NCBI GenBank assembly: GCA_035299085.1
Contig: DATGXG010000050.1
Span: 1 to 52,413 of the forward strand
Reading direction: 5' to 3'
DNA from: Bacteroidales bacterium
GTDB lineage: Bacteria; Bacteroidota; Bacteroidia; Bacteroidales; UBA10428
Length of the DNA: 52,413 nt
Under the pieces are notes generated by a model, which was not told where the DNA came from, ran no database searches, and saw only the letters and a program-made list of their open reading frames with translations. Shown here in pieces: positions 16,158-23,758 of this stretch (its first letter is position 1; every line of letters begins with the position of its first letter). The position numbers and the translations under genes were made by a program.

Positions 16158-16286
16158 TTATAATAATCCATCAATCTGTTCGTATAGCTTTATTTTAGAA
16201 CTAGATCTATCAGCATTTGGAAAAACAATCTTGCCTTCTTTGTCAATCAAAAACTTCCGGGTGCGCACAGCGACCGTCAGTCCCAT
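16158..16286 (-). pseudogene. Remnant of a thioredoxin-like / redoxin protein (C-terminal 30-40 residues)
   Basis: The minus strand frame reads RKFLIDKEGKIVFPN and then ADRSSSKIKLYEQIDGLL before a TAA at 16160-16158. FLIDKEGKIV is the cis-proline-side strand typical of TlpA/AhpC-type thiol oxidoreductases and the end fits the family C-terminus. Upstream in frame there is a stop at about 16289, and no Cys-x-x-Cys motif can be found nearby. A short stretch at about 16390-16440 (SAPDFANLEQIKLL) may be another decayed piece in a different frame. It is treated as a pseudogene. It shows that the repeat element 2 follows a former gene end. Confidence 0.65.
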
Positions 16287-16502
16287 TCATTACCTCTATC
16301 TTTATTGCCCTATCTCCCGCACGGAATTGACTGGCAGTTTCTTATATGGTTTTCGAAAGGTATAAAATATTTTTCTAATATGCCATCCTACAAGAGCTTA
16401 ATTTGTTCGAGATTAGCAAAGTCGGGAGCGCTCAAAATAATAGTTGATCGCTGATAAATGAGTCGACGTAATGCAACACTATTTGCTGACTCCTGATGTT
16501 CT
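16287..16502. other. Gene-free decayed DNA upstream of the redoxin remnant
   Basis: No intact frame is seen. Short minus-strand stretches (for example SAPDFANLEQIKLL near 16390-16440) look like further decayed redoxin coding sequence broken by stops and frame changes. Confidence 0.4.
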
Positions 16503-16596
16503 TAATTTTAAAAGACCGCCCGGCGCGACAGCGACGGGACTGGATTTTTGAACTTTTGCAGGGATCTCCCCGAAAGGGATCACGCAGTAGTCCCCC
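16503..16596. repeat. Interspersed 120-nt repeat, copy D (5'-truncated)
   Basis: Begins TAATTTTAAAAGACCGCCCG and follows copies A and B to a changed end GGGATCACGCAGTAGTCCCC. Confidence 0.85.
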
Positions 16597-16615
16597 ATCA
16601 ACAACACTTACCCAA

Positions 16616-16735
16616 ACCCAAGCTCGCTTGAGGTTCCCCATTTAAATTTAAAAGACCGCCCGGCGCGATAGCGACGGGACGGGATTTTTGAACTTTTGCA
16701 GGATCCCCCCATAAGGGATCACGCCAGTAATCCCC
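16616..16735. repeat. Interspersed 120-nt repeat, copy E
   Basis: A full-length copy starting ACCCAAGCTCGCTTGAGG and ending GGGATCACGCCAGTAATCCC, with one inserted C relative to copy A. Confidence 0.9.
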
Positions 16736-16760
16736 ACTTCCATAGTAAACCACTTGCAAA

Positions 16761-16853
16761 GCAGGCTGGAGCCTTCAAGAATAGTCAGACTCAGGCAGAG
16801 CCTGAGCCTAACGGAGGACGAACAGGGATTTTAGAACTTTTGCAGGGATCCCT
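16761..16853. repeat. Second interspersed repeat, copy 2, with a fragment of the 120-nt repeat
   Basis: GCAGGCTGGAGCC and GACTCAGGC-AGA-GCCTGAGCC at 16761-16812 repeat the element at 13256. A short piece of the 120-nt repeat (CAGGGATTTTAGAACTTTTG, then CAGGGATCCC) follows at 16823-16853. From here to 16986 nothing else is recognisable. Confidence 0.75.
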
Positions 16854-16986
16854 CAAAAAGCATCAGGCGAACGCAGGTTGCCATAAAATTTTGCTCAAAA
16901 TGAAAAAATGGGTAGCCAGATAAATAAGAAATAATTTGTAAATTTTGAATTGAAAGACGAAATAAGCCACATACATTACTAAGTCA

Positions 16987-17559
16987 ATGATAATTCCCCA
17001 TGATCTTAAAGTAACTAACGAGATCCTTCTAAGGGGGGCATTGATGTTTGCTTTGATAGATATGGTTTTTGTTGCTGTTCTCTATAAGTTTATTAAACGA
17101 GCCTGTCTGATTAGGATGAAATGGAACCTGGTTATCATCATGGTCCTGTTTTTTACTGTTCTGATGGGATCCATTATGAGCTTTATCTTTTGGGATTCTG
17201 TTTATAGTTACGTTTATCCGGACCAGGCCCGTTGGATAATACCTTTTTGCTATGGCTTGCTATTTTCAGCAGCCGGATTATTATTCTGGAGGATCTCTAT
17301 CCGTGCAGTAAAATATTCAGTTGTTATTTTCTGCCTGTTTGGAGGGCTTTGGGGCATACTGACTCACATATTGGCTATTAGGCGTGGTATCCTTGAAAAA
17401 CCGCCGATGCTCACAGGTTCAAGCCCTTTCGCAGCTCTTACAATTGCGGCTTTTGAATTTATCTTTTATTGGTGCGTCTGTCTGACAATTTCCGGATTAT
17501 TAACTTCCAAAAGGACAGAAAAATCTGATCACGCCGATATTGCAGGAAGCGAAAAATAG
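16987..17559 (+). CDS. Hypothetical multi-pass membrane protein
   Basis: A 190-residue protein with five clear hydrophobic segments (for example GALMFALIDMVFVAVLYKF, NLVIIMVLFFTVLMG, IIPFCYGLLFSAAGLLF, SVVIFCLFGGLWGILTHIL and AALTIAAFEFIFYWCVCL) and a short charged C-terminal tail. No family was recognised. It follows the repeat-rich patch and converges on the PAS kinase gene, with a 31-nt overlap of the two coding ends on opposite strands. Confidence 0.7.
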   Translation: MIIPHDLKVTNEILLRGALMFALIDMVFVAVLYKFIKRACLIRMKWNLVIIMVLFFTVLMGSIMSFIFWDSVYSYVYPDQARWIIPFCYGLLFSAAGLLFWRISIRAVKYSVVIFCLFGGLWGILTHILAIRRGILEKPPMLTGSSPFAALTIAAFEFIFYWCVCLTISGLLTSKRTEKSDHADIAGSEK

Positions 17560-19364
17560 AATGTGGCTCCCTCATTGACCTTTCCTTCAGCCCACACTCT
17601 GCCCCCCATCCGTTGAATAATTCTTTTTACAATGGCAAGTCCAACCCCTGTTCCGGCGAACTCCTCTTCGGTATGCAATCGTTGAAATACATTGAACAAC
17701 CGGTCAGCATATTGCTGGTCAAATCCAATCCCATTGTCTTTAATATGGTAAACAACTTCTGAACCCAGGTGGGAACTGCTTATTTCTATACGCGGTTGTT
17801 CTGATTTAGATGAATATTTCACAGCGTTTTCAACCAGGTTATATATTACATGGGTAATCATAGACGGATCACCTTTGCATTTCTGAATGTCCTTTAATTC
17901 AAAAGTAAGATTCTTTATTTCATCCTTCCCATAAAGGCCATTAATTACGGATTCAGTGATTGTACGCATATCAAGGACATTACTCACAATCTCTTTTCTT
18001 CCTATCCGGGAAAGGGAAAGCAGATCGTTTATAAGATTATCCATTTGAATTGTGCTTTCAATCACATTCTTCAATATACTCTTTCCTTGTTCATCAACCG
18101 ATTCAGAGTATTTATTCAGAAAAATGCTGGAGTAACCGTTTATTGCACGCAACGGAGCCCTAAGATCATGTGAAACCGAATAGCAAAAACCCTCGAGATC
18201 GGTTGTCTTTTCTTCGAGATCTTTCGTTCGCCGGATCACCCTTGATTCCAGTTCTGAATTCAGCAGTTTAACCTCATTTTCAGCTTTTTTTCTTATGGTG
18301 ATGTCGGAAATGAATCCTTCCAACGCTACTACCTCATTCTCATCCCATACAGCCCGGCCTTTTTCCCATACCCATTTTTCTTCCCCCGAAGCGGTTATGA
18401 TTCTGTATTCAATTGTATAAGGAGTTTTATTTTTAATTGATGCCCTGATGCTGTCCCAAACCATGGCCTGATCATCTGCATGGATTATTGAATTAAAAGT
18501 TCTGCTTCTGTTTTGAATGAATTCTTGTGAATTGAAACCTGTCAAATCGGCAACACCATCACTTATATATTCCATTGTATACCCGGTATCCTTCAGGCAT
18601 CTGTATACAACACCGTTTAAATTGTTGATCAATGTTTCAAGCTTTCGGTTGCTTTCATACAATCTTTCTTCAGCCTTTCTGCGTTCTGAATCCTCAAGTT
18701 CAACGTCACTTTTCAGCTTTTTATTTACCATAAGGATTATCGAATAGGTCAGCAGGAGAAACAAAACCTGGTAAGAAATGATGACGATGCTTTCGATCTG
18801 ACCCGACTCAAAAAAATTATTGGTTTCAATGTCTTTCATCAGAAACGCAATGATTCTGAAGACATTCACAATACAATATACAGCAAATATGATTCCGACC
18901 CCGAATGTAATTCTCCGTAATTCTTTGCTTGTGCGGCAAAGTAATATCCAGCTGCATTGGAAGCAGAGAATCAGCATAGCCATAGCAATATTTATGGTTC
19001 TTATCTCCAGATCGGGCTTAATCATTGAAGCCCAATATGAAATGCAGATAAATACAGCTATCAGTGCATAGTTCAGAACATGATTGCGTTTAATGCCAAC
19101 AAATTTTTCAAGGCTTATCAGTCCCAGAAATATACCTGTAATCAGAAATGTATTGGAGAGAACTATTGAAATCCAGTCAGGTACTGTTCCCCGCAAAATA
19201 ATTAATGCCATCGAAATAGTCTGCAGGGTAAAATTCGTTATCCAGAAGATACCTCCCTTGAACCTCCTTCCATTCTGAACATATAACGCGATCATTACCA
19301 TTGTACTTACCAGGTCGCATGTCAAAAACCCGAAAAGTATCGTCCGCATATCCAACTGCCACAT
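17529..19364 (-). CDS. Orphan PAS-domain sensor histidine kinase with seven-helix membrane domain
   Basis: A 611-residue kinase. Residues 1-215 contain about seven hydrophobic segments. A coiled stretch leads to a PAS/PAC module (residues about 230-360, with TGFNSQEFIQNR, FNSIIHADD, PYTIEYRIITASGEEKWVWE). Then come the HisKA motif FCYSVSHDLRAPLRAINGYS and the HATPase boxes NLVENAVKY, DNGIGF and GTGVGLAIVKRIIQRMGG. The WVWEKGRAVWDENEVVALEG and FISDITIRKKAE sequences are typical PAC ends. Both the phospho-His and the ATP-binding residues are present. No receiver-domain gene is adjacent, so its partner is elsewhere. An alternative ATG at 19349 is possible. Confidence 0.92.
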   Translation of the reverse strand: MWQLDMRTILFGFLTCDLVSTMVMIALYVQNGRRFKGGIFWITNFTLQTISMALIILRGTVPDWISIVLSNTFLITGIFLGLISLEKFVGIKRNHVLNYALIAVFICISYWASMIKPDLEIRTINIAMAMLILCFQCSWILLCRTSKELRRITFGVGIIFAVYCIVNVFRIIAFLMKDIETNNFFESGQIESIVIISYQVLFLLLTYSIILMVNKKLKSDVELEDSERRKAEERLYESNRKLETLINNLNGVVYRCLKDTGYTMEYISDGVADLTGFNSQEFIQNRSRTFNSIIHADDQAMVWDSIRASIKNKTPYTIEYRIITASGEEKWVWEKGRAVWDENEVVALEGFISDITIRKKAENEVKLLNSELESRVIRRTKDLEEKTTDLEGFCYSVSHDLRAPLRAINGYSSIFLNKYSESVDEQGKSILKNVIESTIQMDNLINDLLSLSRIGRKEIVSNVLDMRTITESVINGLYGKDEIKNLTFELKDIQKCKGDPSMITHVIYNLVENAVKYSSKSEQPRIEISSSHLGSEVVYHIKDNGIGFDQQYADRLFNVFQRLHTEEEFAGTGVGLAIVKRIIQRMGGRVWAEGKVNEGATFYFSLPAISA

Positions 19365-19521
19365 ACAAGAGAAATTTTACACTATTACGTATAACCCGAG
19401 TTTTAGATTCACTGTATGTGATATGAATTGCCATGGTAATATCGTATTCCGTTAGAGTCGTCAAACTCAGGATGAGATTTTTTACTATCTTTCAAAACAG
19501 GTTAAACATACCCAATTTGAA

Positions 19522-20059
19522 TTGAACGAAAGTATTTTAAACGGAATCTTCATCTTCAGCATTCTGCAGGCATTGCTTTTTGCGCTTCTGTTTTTAACAA
19601 GGAAAAGTAAATCCCTGCCTGACGTATTAATCGGAATATGGCTGTTCCTGCTGGCAATTCACACTATTCTCATATTTTGCATTCACAATAGTTTAATAAA
19701 CAGGATTTTATCGTATTTGCCCATAATTATAACCTTGCTTTACGGACCACTGAAAACTTCTAGTCTGGCTCCTGCCATTGCTTCCAATCGGAGCAGCTAT
19801 CCAGGCATTTGGACTTATGAGGGAAAAATTCATCAGTAAATGGCAAGGAATATGTATTGTTACGGGACTTCTGCTTTTAAATAATCCTGATATTGAATTG
19901 ATAAGCTCAGTTGGCGCAGTATTGATTTGTGCGGGCTATATACCGTGGGGTATAAGAATTCTCAAGGGGCGAATGAGATGTTCATCTTTGACATGCCCGA
20001 TATACGATATAAAGAAATACGAAAGCCTTAAATGCGCTAAACCATGCCAAATTCCGTAA
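19522..20059 (+). pseudogene. Chimeric remnant: start of a 7TM-AraC regulator joined to the end of another membrane protein
   Basis: From a TTG at 19522, residues 1-77 read MNESILNGIFIFSILQALLF through LLYGPLK, the N-terminal helices of a membrane AraC regulator like that at 6054. After about 19750 the frame leaves this family and soon ends at 19839. In another frame, from about 19754, the sequence LPIGAAIQAFGLMREKFISK continues with WQGICIVTGLLLLNNPDIEL and ISSVGAVLICAGYIPWGI, a plausible C-terminal pair of helices of a different membrane protein. The simplest reading is a deletion that removed the DNA-binding part of the first gene and the start of the second. A sequencing or assembly error would not explain the missing domains. 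Confidence 0.6.
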
Positions 20060-20139
20060 TTTGGATACAAGAAACGGTAATTTGACTATTTACTGTTCCC
20101 TATATATTCATTTCCTTTGTAATGAGAATTTTACCCATC

Positions 20140-20983
20140 ATGAAAAATATTGCATACCGGGTTGAATCCATTAGTGAATTGCATTCTATTGCCGGATTTG
20201 AAAAGCCAAAGCATCCATTGGTTTCCGTGATTGATTATTCAAAGGTTCATGTTGCGAATCCTCCCGATTCAGGTAGTTTTGTCTGTGCTTTTTATACGGT
20301 AAACTTTAAGAAAAATTGCCATCTTACCTATGGCAGACAACCTTTTGATCACCAGGAAGGAACATTACTTTGCACCGCCCCGGAACAGGTAATTACGTTT
20401 GACCGGAAAAGAGATGCCGGCAGTTCAGAAGGCTGGGGATTGTTTTTTCAAAGCGTTGCACCTGTCAGAAACTGAAAAACAAACCCTGCTTTCCATCTTA
20501 AAGCAAATGGAGAATGAATATAATACTAACATTGATCATTACTCTAATGAACTGATCGTTTCCCATATCGTGCTACTTCTGAATTATTGCAGGCGTTATT
20601 ACGGCAGGCAGTTTATTACTCGAACCAATCAGAACAAAGACCTGATAGCGATATTTGAAAATTTCCTTACGGATTATTTCAAATCTGATAAATTGAAAAC
20701 TTTGGGAATTCCATCAGTAAAACAGTGTGCAGAGACTATGAATCTGTCACCAAATTATTTTGGTGATCTGCTTAAAAGCGAAACCGGCAAAAATGCAATG
20801 GAGCATATTCATTATTTTGTGTTGGAACAGGCTAAAAACATGTTGCTGGGTACCGAAAAGCGAATTAATGAAATAGCCTGTGACCTGGGTTTTGAATATC
20901 CTCAGAATTTCTGCAAGCTTTTCAAAAAGAAAGTGGGAGTTTCGCCAACTGAATTCAGAAACGAAAAAGTTTTACTTGCATAA
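20140..20983 (+). pseudogene. AraC-family regulator broken by an internal out-of-frame deletion
   Basis: The first part (from MKNIAYRVESISELHSIAGF, 20140) covers the N-terminal cupin-like ligand domain up to EGWGLFFQ near 20448, and the frame stops at 20475. The second part, in another frame, resumes at ALHLSETEKQTLLSILKQM and carries an intact C-terminal AraC DNA-binding domain (VKQCAETMNLSPNYFGDLLK, INEIACDLGFEYPQNFCKLF, GVSPTEFRN) to 20983. In related Bacteroidota regulators about 25-30 residues lie between these two points, so a stretch of about 80-90 nt has been lost. Both halves are otherwise well conserved, which suggests a recent event. Confidence 0.75.
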
Positions 20984-21008
20984 TCCTATCTGTTACCAAT
21001 ACAATAAT

Positions 21009-21446
21009 ATGAATATGAGATTTTTCATCACCGGAATCATTACATCAGTGGTTAACCTTACCCTTCATGCGGGCTTCTACTTTTTCTTTTTAAAAAGTTT
21101 TTTTGCGTCTCATCCTGCAGGGTCTGAGGAATATATGAAACTGCTTAACCGGCCGTCAGACGACCTCGTTATTTGGGCATTGCTCATTTCAGCCCTGGCA
21201 TTTGGCTTTTTAATTACAACTGTAATGAAATGGTCAGGTGCAAGAAATTTCATCTCTGGTTTGAAATATGGGCTTATTTTGGGAGTGTTGTTCTGGACGG
21301 CAATCAACTTCGGACTTTATTCATCACAGCATATTTTCACCTTGCCCGGTGTATTGGCTGATTTGCTATTTAGTGCAAGTTGCATGACAATTTCCGCTGC
21401 CGTAGCAGCCTGGATTCTCGGAATCGTTGACTATAAACAGTTATAA
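21009..21446 (+). CDS. Hypothetical four-helix membrane protein
   Basis: A 145-residue protein with four hydrophobic segments: MRFFITGIITSVVNLTLHAG, a DDLVIWALLISALAFGFLIT stretch, an FISGLKYGLILGVLFWTAIN stretch and a C-terminal one ending VAAWILGIVDYKQL. The ATG at 21009 was chosen because the longer frame runs through the end of the AraC gene. The pattern resembles small Bacteroidota membrane proteins often found next to AraC genes (DUF1761-like), but I cannot assign the family. It is 25 nt downstream of the broken regulator and may have been cotranscribed with it. Confidence 0.6.
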   Translation: MNMRFFITGIITSVVNLTLHAGFYFFFLKSFFASHPAGSEEYMKLLNRPSDDLVIWALLISALAFGFLITTVMKWSGARNFISGLKYGLILGVLFWTAINFGLYSSQHIFTLPGVLADLLFSASCMTISAAVAAWILGIVDYKQL

Positions 21447-21537
21447 GAAATAATTTGAATAAAAATTCAACCGAGGGTTACTTTTTGACCTTTCAAGGTA
21501 TTAAACAGTACCTAAAACAAGATCTAAAAAACCTACT

Positions 21538-21741
21538 ATGAATATATTATTTATGATTGGTCCCATTGAAATATTGCTGCTTGCTTTTGTAATCATTTTA
21601 CCATTAGCCGCACTAATTGATATTTTAATAAGCGAATTTGAAGGGGGTAATAAATTAATCTGGGTTGTGGTAGTCCTTTTTGCAAATATTATTGGCGCTA
21701 TTCTTTATTTCCTAATTGGACAGAAGCAGAAAATGCGTTGA
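21538..21741 (+). CDS. Small PLDc_N-domain membrane protein
   Basis: A 67-residue protein with two membrane helices (IEILLLAFVIILPLAALIDI and LIWVVVVLFANIIGAILYFL) separated by ISEFEGGNKL, and ending IGQKQKMR. The order helix, short acidic-polar loop with N-K, W-hydrophobic helix with a G-A-x-x-Y-F pattern and a basic end is the phospholipase D-nuclease N-terminal (PLDc_N) module, often found as a stand-alone small protein. Its role is unknown. It has its own 90-nt upstream region. Confidence 0.75.
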   Translation: MNILFMIGPIEILLLAFVIILPLAALIDILISEFEGGNKLIWVVVVLFANIIGAILYFLIGQKQKMR

Positions 21742-21780
21742 ACTTTTAAATGAGCGCTTCGCCCCAAGGCTTCTCCATAC

Positions 21781-22335
21781 TTAAATAATGCTCACTACAA
21801 AAAGGTTTGCGAAAATCAGAACAATCAGGACAATAATTGAAAGCGCAATTTGAATTCTGTTATGTTTCAGGAAAAATAGCAGAATGGCAACAGGTAAGTT
21901 AATGAAATAAAGCAATATCCTCGGACTTAGCTCGAAATGACCCGTCAACGGATACAATAAAAGTTCATACGACCACAGGATGATTAAAAGAACATAAAAT
22001 TTTCTTGATATAGTAATAAAATGATTTTTAAAATCATTGTTTCCATCAGGAGTTAAAATTTCGATTGCAAAATAAAGTATAAGCAAACGAATAATAATAT
22101 AAAATAATGATGAGGTTGAATTTAGATAATCGAGATTGTTTTTAAAACCTTTAAATGCCCAGAGCCAGATAAATAGCAAATAAAAAAATAGTGATACCGA
22201 CCATGATAAATACAATACAGAAAATTTCTTACGGTCAAAATACTTAATTAATTTGCCCCATCCGGTCATTGCCACAGTGACAATAAATCCGACAAGAATT
22301 GTAATAAAAATCAGGGAGTACTCAGCTAATGACAT
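21781..22335 (-). CDS. Hypothetical multi-pass membrane protein
   Basis: A 184-residue protein that is almost entirely hydrophobic, with about six segments (SLIFITILVGFIVTVAMTG, YLSWSVSLFFYLLFIWLWAF, LFYIIIRLLILYFAIEIL, FYVLLIILWSYELLLYPL and two near the C-terminus). Short loops contain the only charged residues. I recognise no family. It converges on the PLDc_N gene and is divergent from the GH172 lipoprotein. Confidence 0.6.
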   Translation of the reverse strand: MSLAEYSLIFITILVGFIVTVAMTGWGKLIKYFDRKKFSVLYLSWSVSLFFYLLFIWLWAFKGFKNNLDYLNSTSSLFYIIIRLLILYFAIEILTPDGNNDFKNHFITISRKFYVLLIILWSYELLLYPLTGHFELSPRILLYFINLPVAILLFFLKHNRIQIALSIIVLIVLIFANLFVVSII

Positions 22336-22515
22336 AATTTTTATTTAAAGTTATTATTATTCGGGATCAATTACCAGGTGTTTTATGAATCATACATACG
22401 GCTAACCTATGGTGCTTTGAATCCCGCAGTGCGTTAATCAAAAACAACAAACTACTAACACGCGGTTATATCACGTGAGGAAAAATTTTAATTTAGTACT
22501 TAAAATTTTCCGGAC

Positions 22516-23742
22516 ATGAAACTGCAACTGATTTTCATTCTTCTCACTGCACTCTTAATATCCTGTAATAACAGCAATAAAGGACCCGGAAGCGCCACTT
22601 CTGATGAATTATTCGTTTTTAACGATAAGTCGCAACCGCGCTGGGTAAGTTTTGAGAATATCACCGGGGAAAAAGGGGCCGGAGGAAAGGAAAATTTTGG
22701 TGCCAAGGGTCATGCATGCGACAGCATAGCCGCCGGTGCAACAAAAGTGCTCCTCAATATGAAAGGGCCCGGCATTATCAACCGGATGTGGATCACCATC
22801 AGCGATCGTTCCCCGCAAATGTTGAGAAGCCTTGTATTGAAAATTTACTGGGATAACCAGGAAAAACCGGCTGTTTCAGTTCCGTTTGGCGATTTCTTCG
22901 GAATCGGACTCGGCAAAACGGCCGCCTATGAAAATGCCTTGTTTGCCAACCCCGAAAGCCGGTCGTTCAACTCCTTTGTTCAAATGCCTTTCAAAGAAGC
23001 TGCAAAGGTAGAATTGGTCAATGAATCATCAGCTGACCTTACGATGGTATTCTATGACATTAATCTGCAGATGCTACCGGAATGGAATCCGCAATACATG
23101 TATTTTCATTGCTACTGGCACAGGGATACACTGACTCAATTAACCAAAGATTTTGAAATTCTACCCGAAGTAAAAGGCAAAGGAAGGTTCATTGGAAGCA
23201 ACATCAGCATACTCGCTAATCCCGTTTACAAAGATTCCTGGTGGGGTGAAGGTGAAGTTAAAATGTATCTCGACGGCGATTCCGATTTTCCAACCCTTGT
23301 AGGAACCGGAACCGAGGATTATATAGGCACGGCGTGGGGTCAGGGACAGTATTTTTCAACCTTCATGGGCTGTCCGGTTGCCGATGAAGCAAACAAACAA
23401 TGGACGTTTTACAGGTACCATATTCCTGATCCAATATATTTCAAAACTGATTGTAAGGTTACCATTCAGCAGATAGGGGGACAGGATAAGAAAATGGTAA
23501 CTGAATTACAGGAAGCAGGGAAAGAACTGATCCCTGTCACCATTCATGCCGCACCCACACTGGTTCGCATTTTTTCAAAGGATAGTGTGGTGAATCTTAA
23601 ACATAGCAACCTGATTGAGGGCTGGACGAACTTTTACAGGCGTGATGACCTTTCGGCTGCGGCATATTTCTACCTTGACAGTCCTTCTGATCATTTACCG
23701 GATTTACAGCCGGTTTCAATACGTACATATAAACTGAAATAA
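22516..23742 (+). CDS. DUF2961 / glycoside hydrolase family 172 lipoprotein
   Basis: A 408-residue lipoprotein. The signal peptide ends in LISC with the lipidated Cys at position 17, followed by NNSNKG. The mature protein has the DUF2961 order of motifs: RWVSFENITGEKGAGG, GPGIINRMWITI, VSVPFGDFFGIGLG, MPFKEAAKVELVN, and GTGTEDYIGTAWGQGQYFST, which supplies Glu and Asp candidates for catalysis. DUF2961 was renamed GH172 after enzymes acting on difructose dianhydride and D-arabinofuranosides were found, so a furanoside substrate is plausible. Its location on the outer or inner membrane by lipid anchor fits glycan breakdown. It lacks sugar-uptake neighbours here and so is not part of a full polysaccharide utilisation locus. 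Confidence 0.88.
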   Translation: MKLQLIFILLTALLISCNNSNKGPGSATSDELFVFNDKSQPRWVSFENITGEKGAGGKENFGAKGHACDSIAAGATKVLLNMKGPGIINRMWITISDRSPQMLRSLVLKIYWDNQEKPAVSVPFGDFFGIGLGKTAAYENALFANPESRSFNSFVQMPFKEAAKVELVNESSADLTMVFYDINLQMLPEWNPQYMYFHCYWHRDTLTQLTKDFEILPEVKGKGRFIGSNISILANPVYKDSWWGEGEVKMYLDGDSDFPTLVGTGTEDYIGTAWGQGQYFSTFMGCPVADEANKQWTFYRYHIPDPIYFKTDCKVTIQQIGGQDKKMVTELQEAGKELIPVTIHAAPTLVRIFSKDSVVNLKHSNLIEGWTNFYRRDDLSAAAYFYLDSPSDHLPDLQPVSIRTYKLK

Positions 23743-23758
23743 CTACCGTAATGTGCTG

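Noticed and set aside
13111..16853. The regularly repeated 120-nt units as a CRISPR array
   Set aside because: Repeats are too long, spacing is irregular, coding genes lie between the copies and no cas gene is present.
16696..16923. 75-codon plus-strand frame in the repeat patch
   Set aside because: It is made of repeat copy E and the second repeat type and has no upstream signal.
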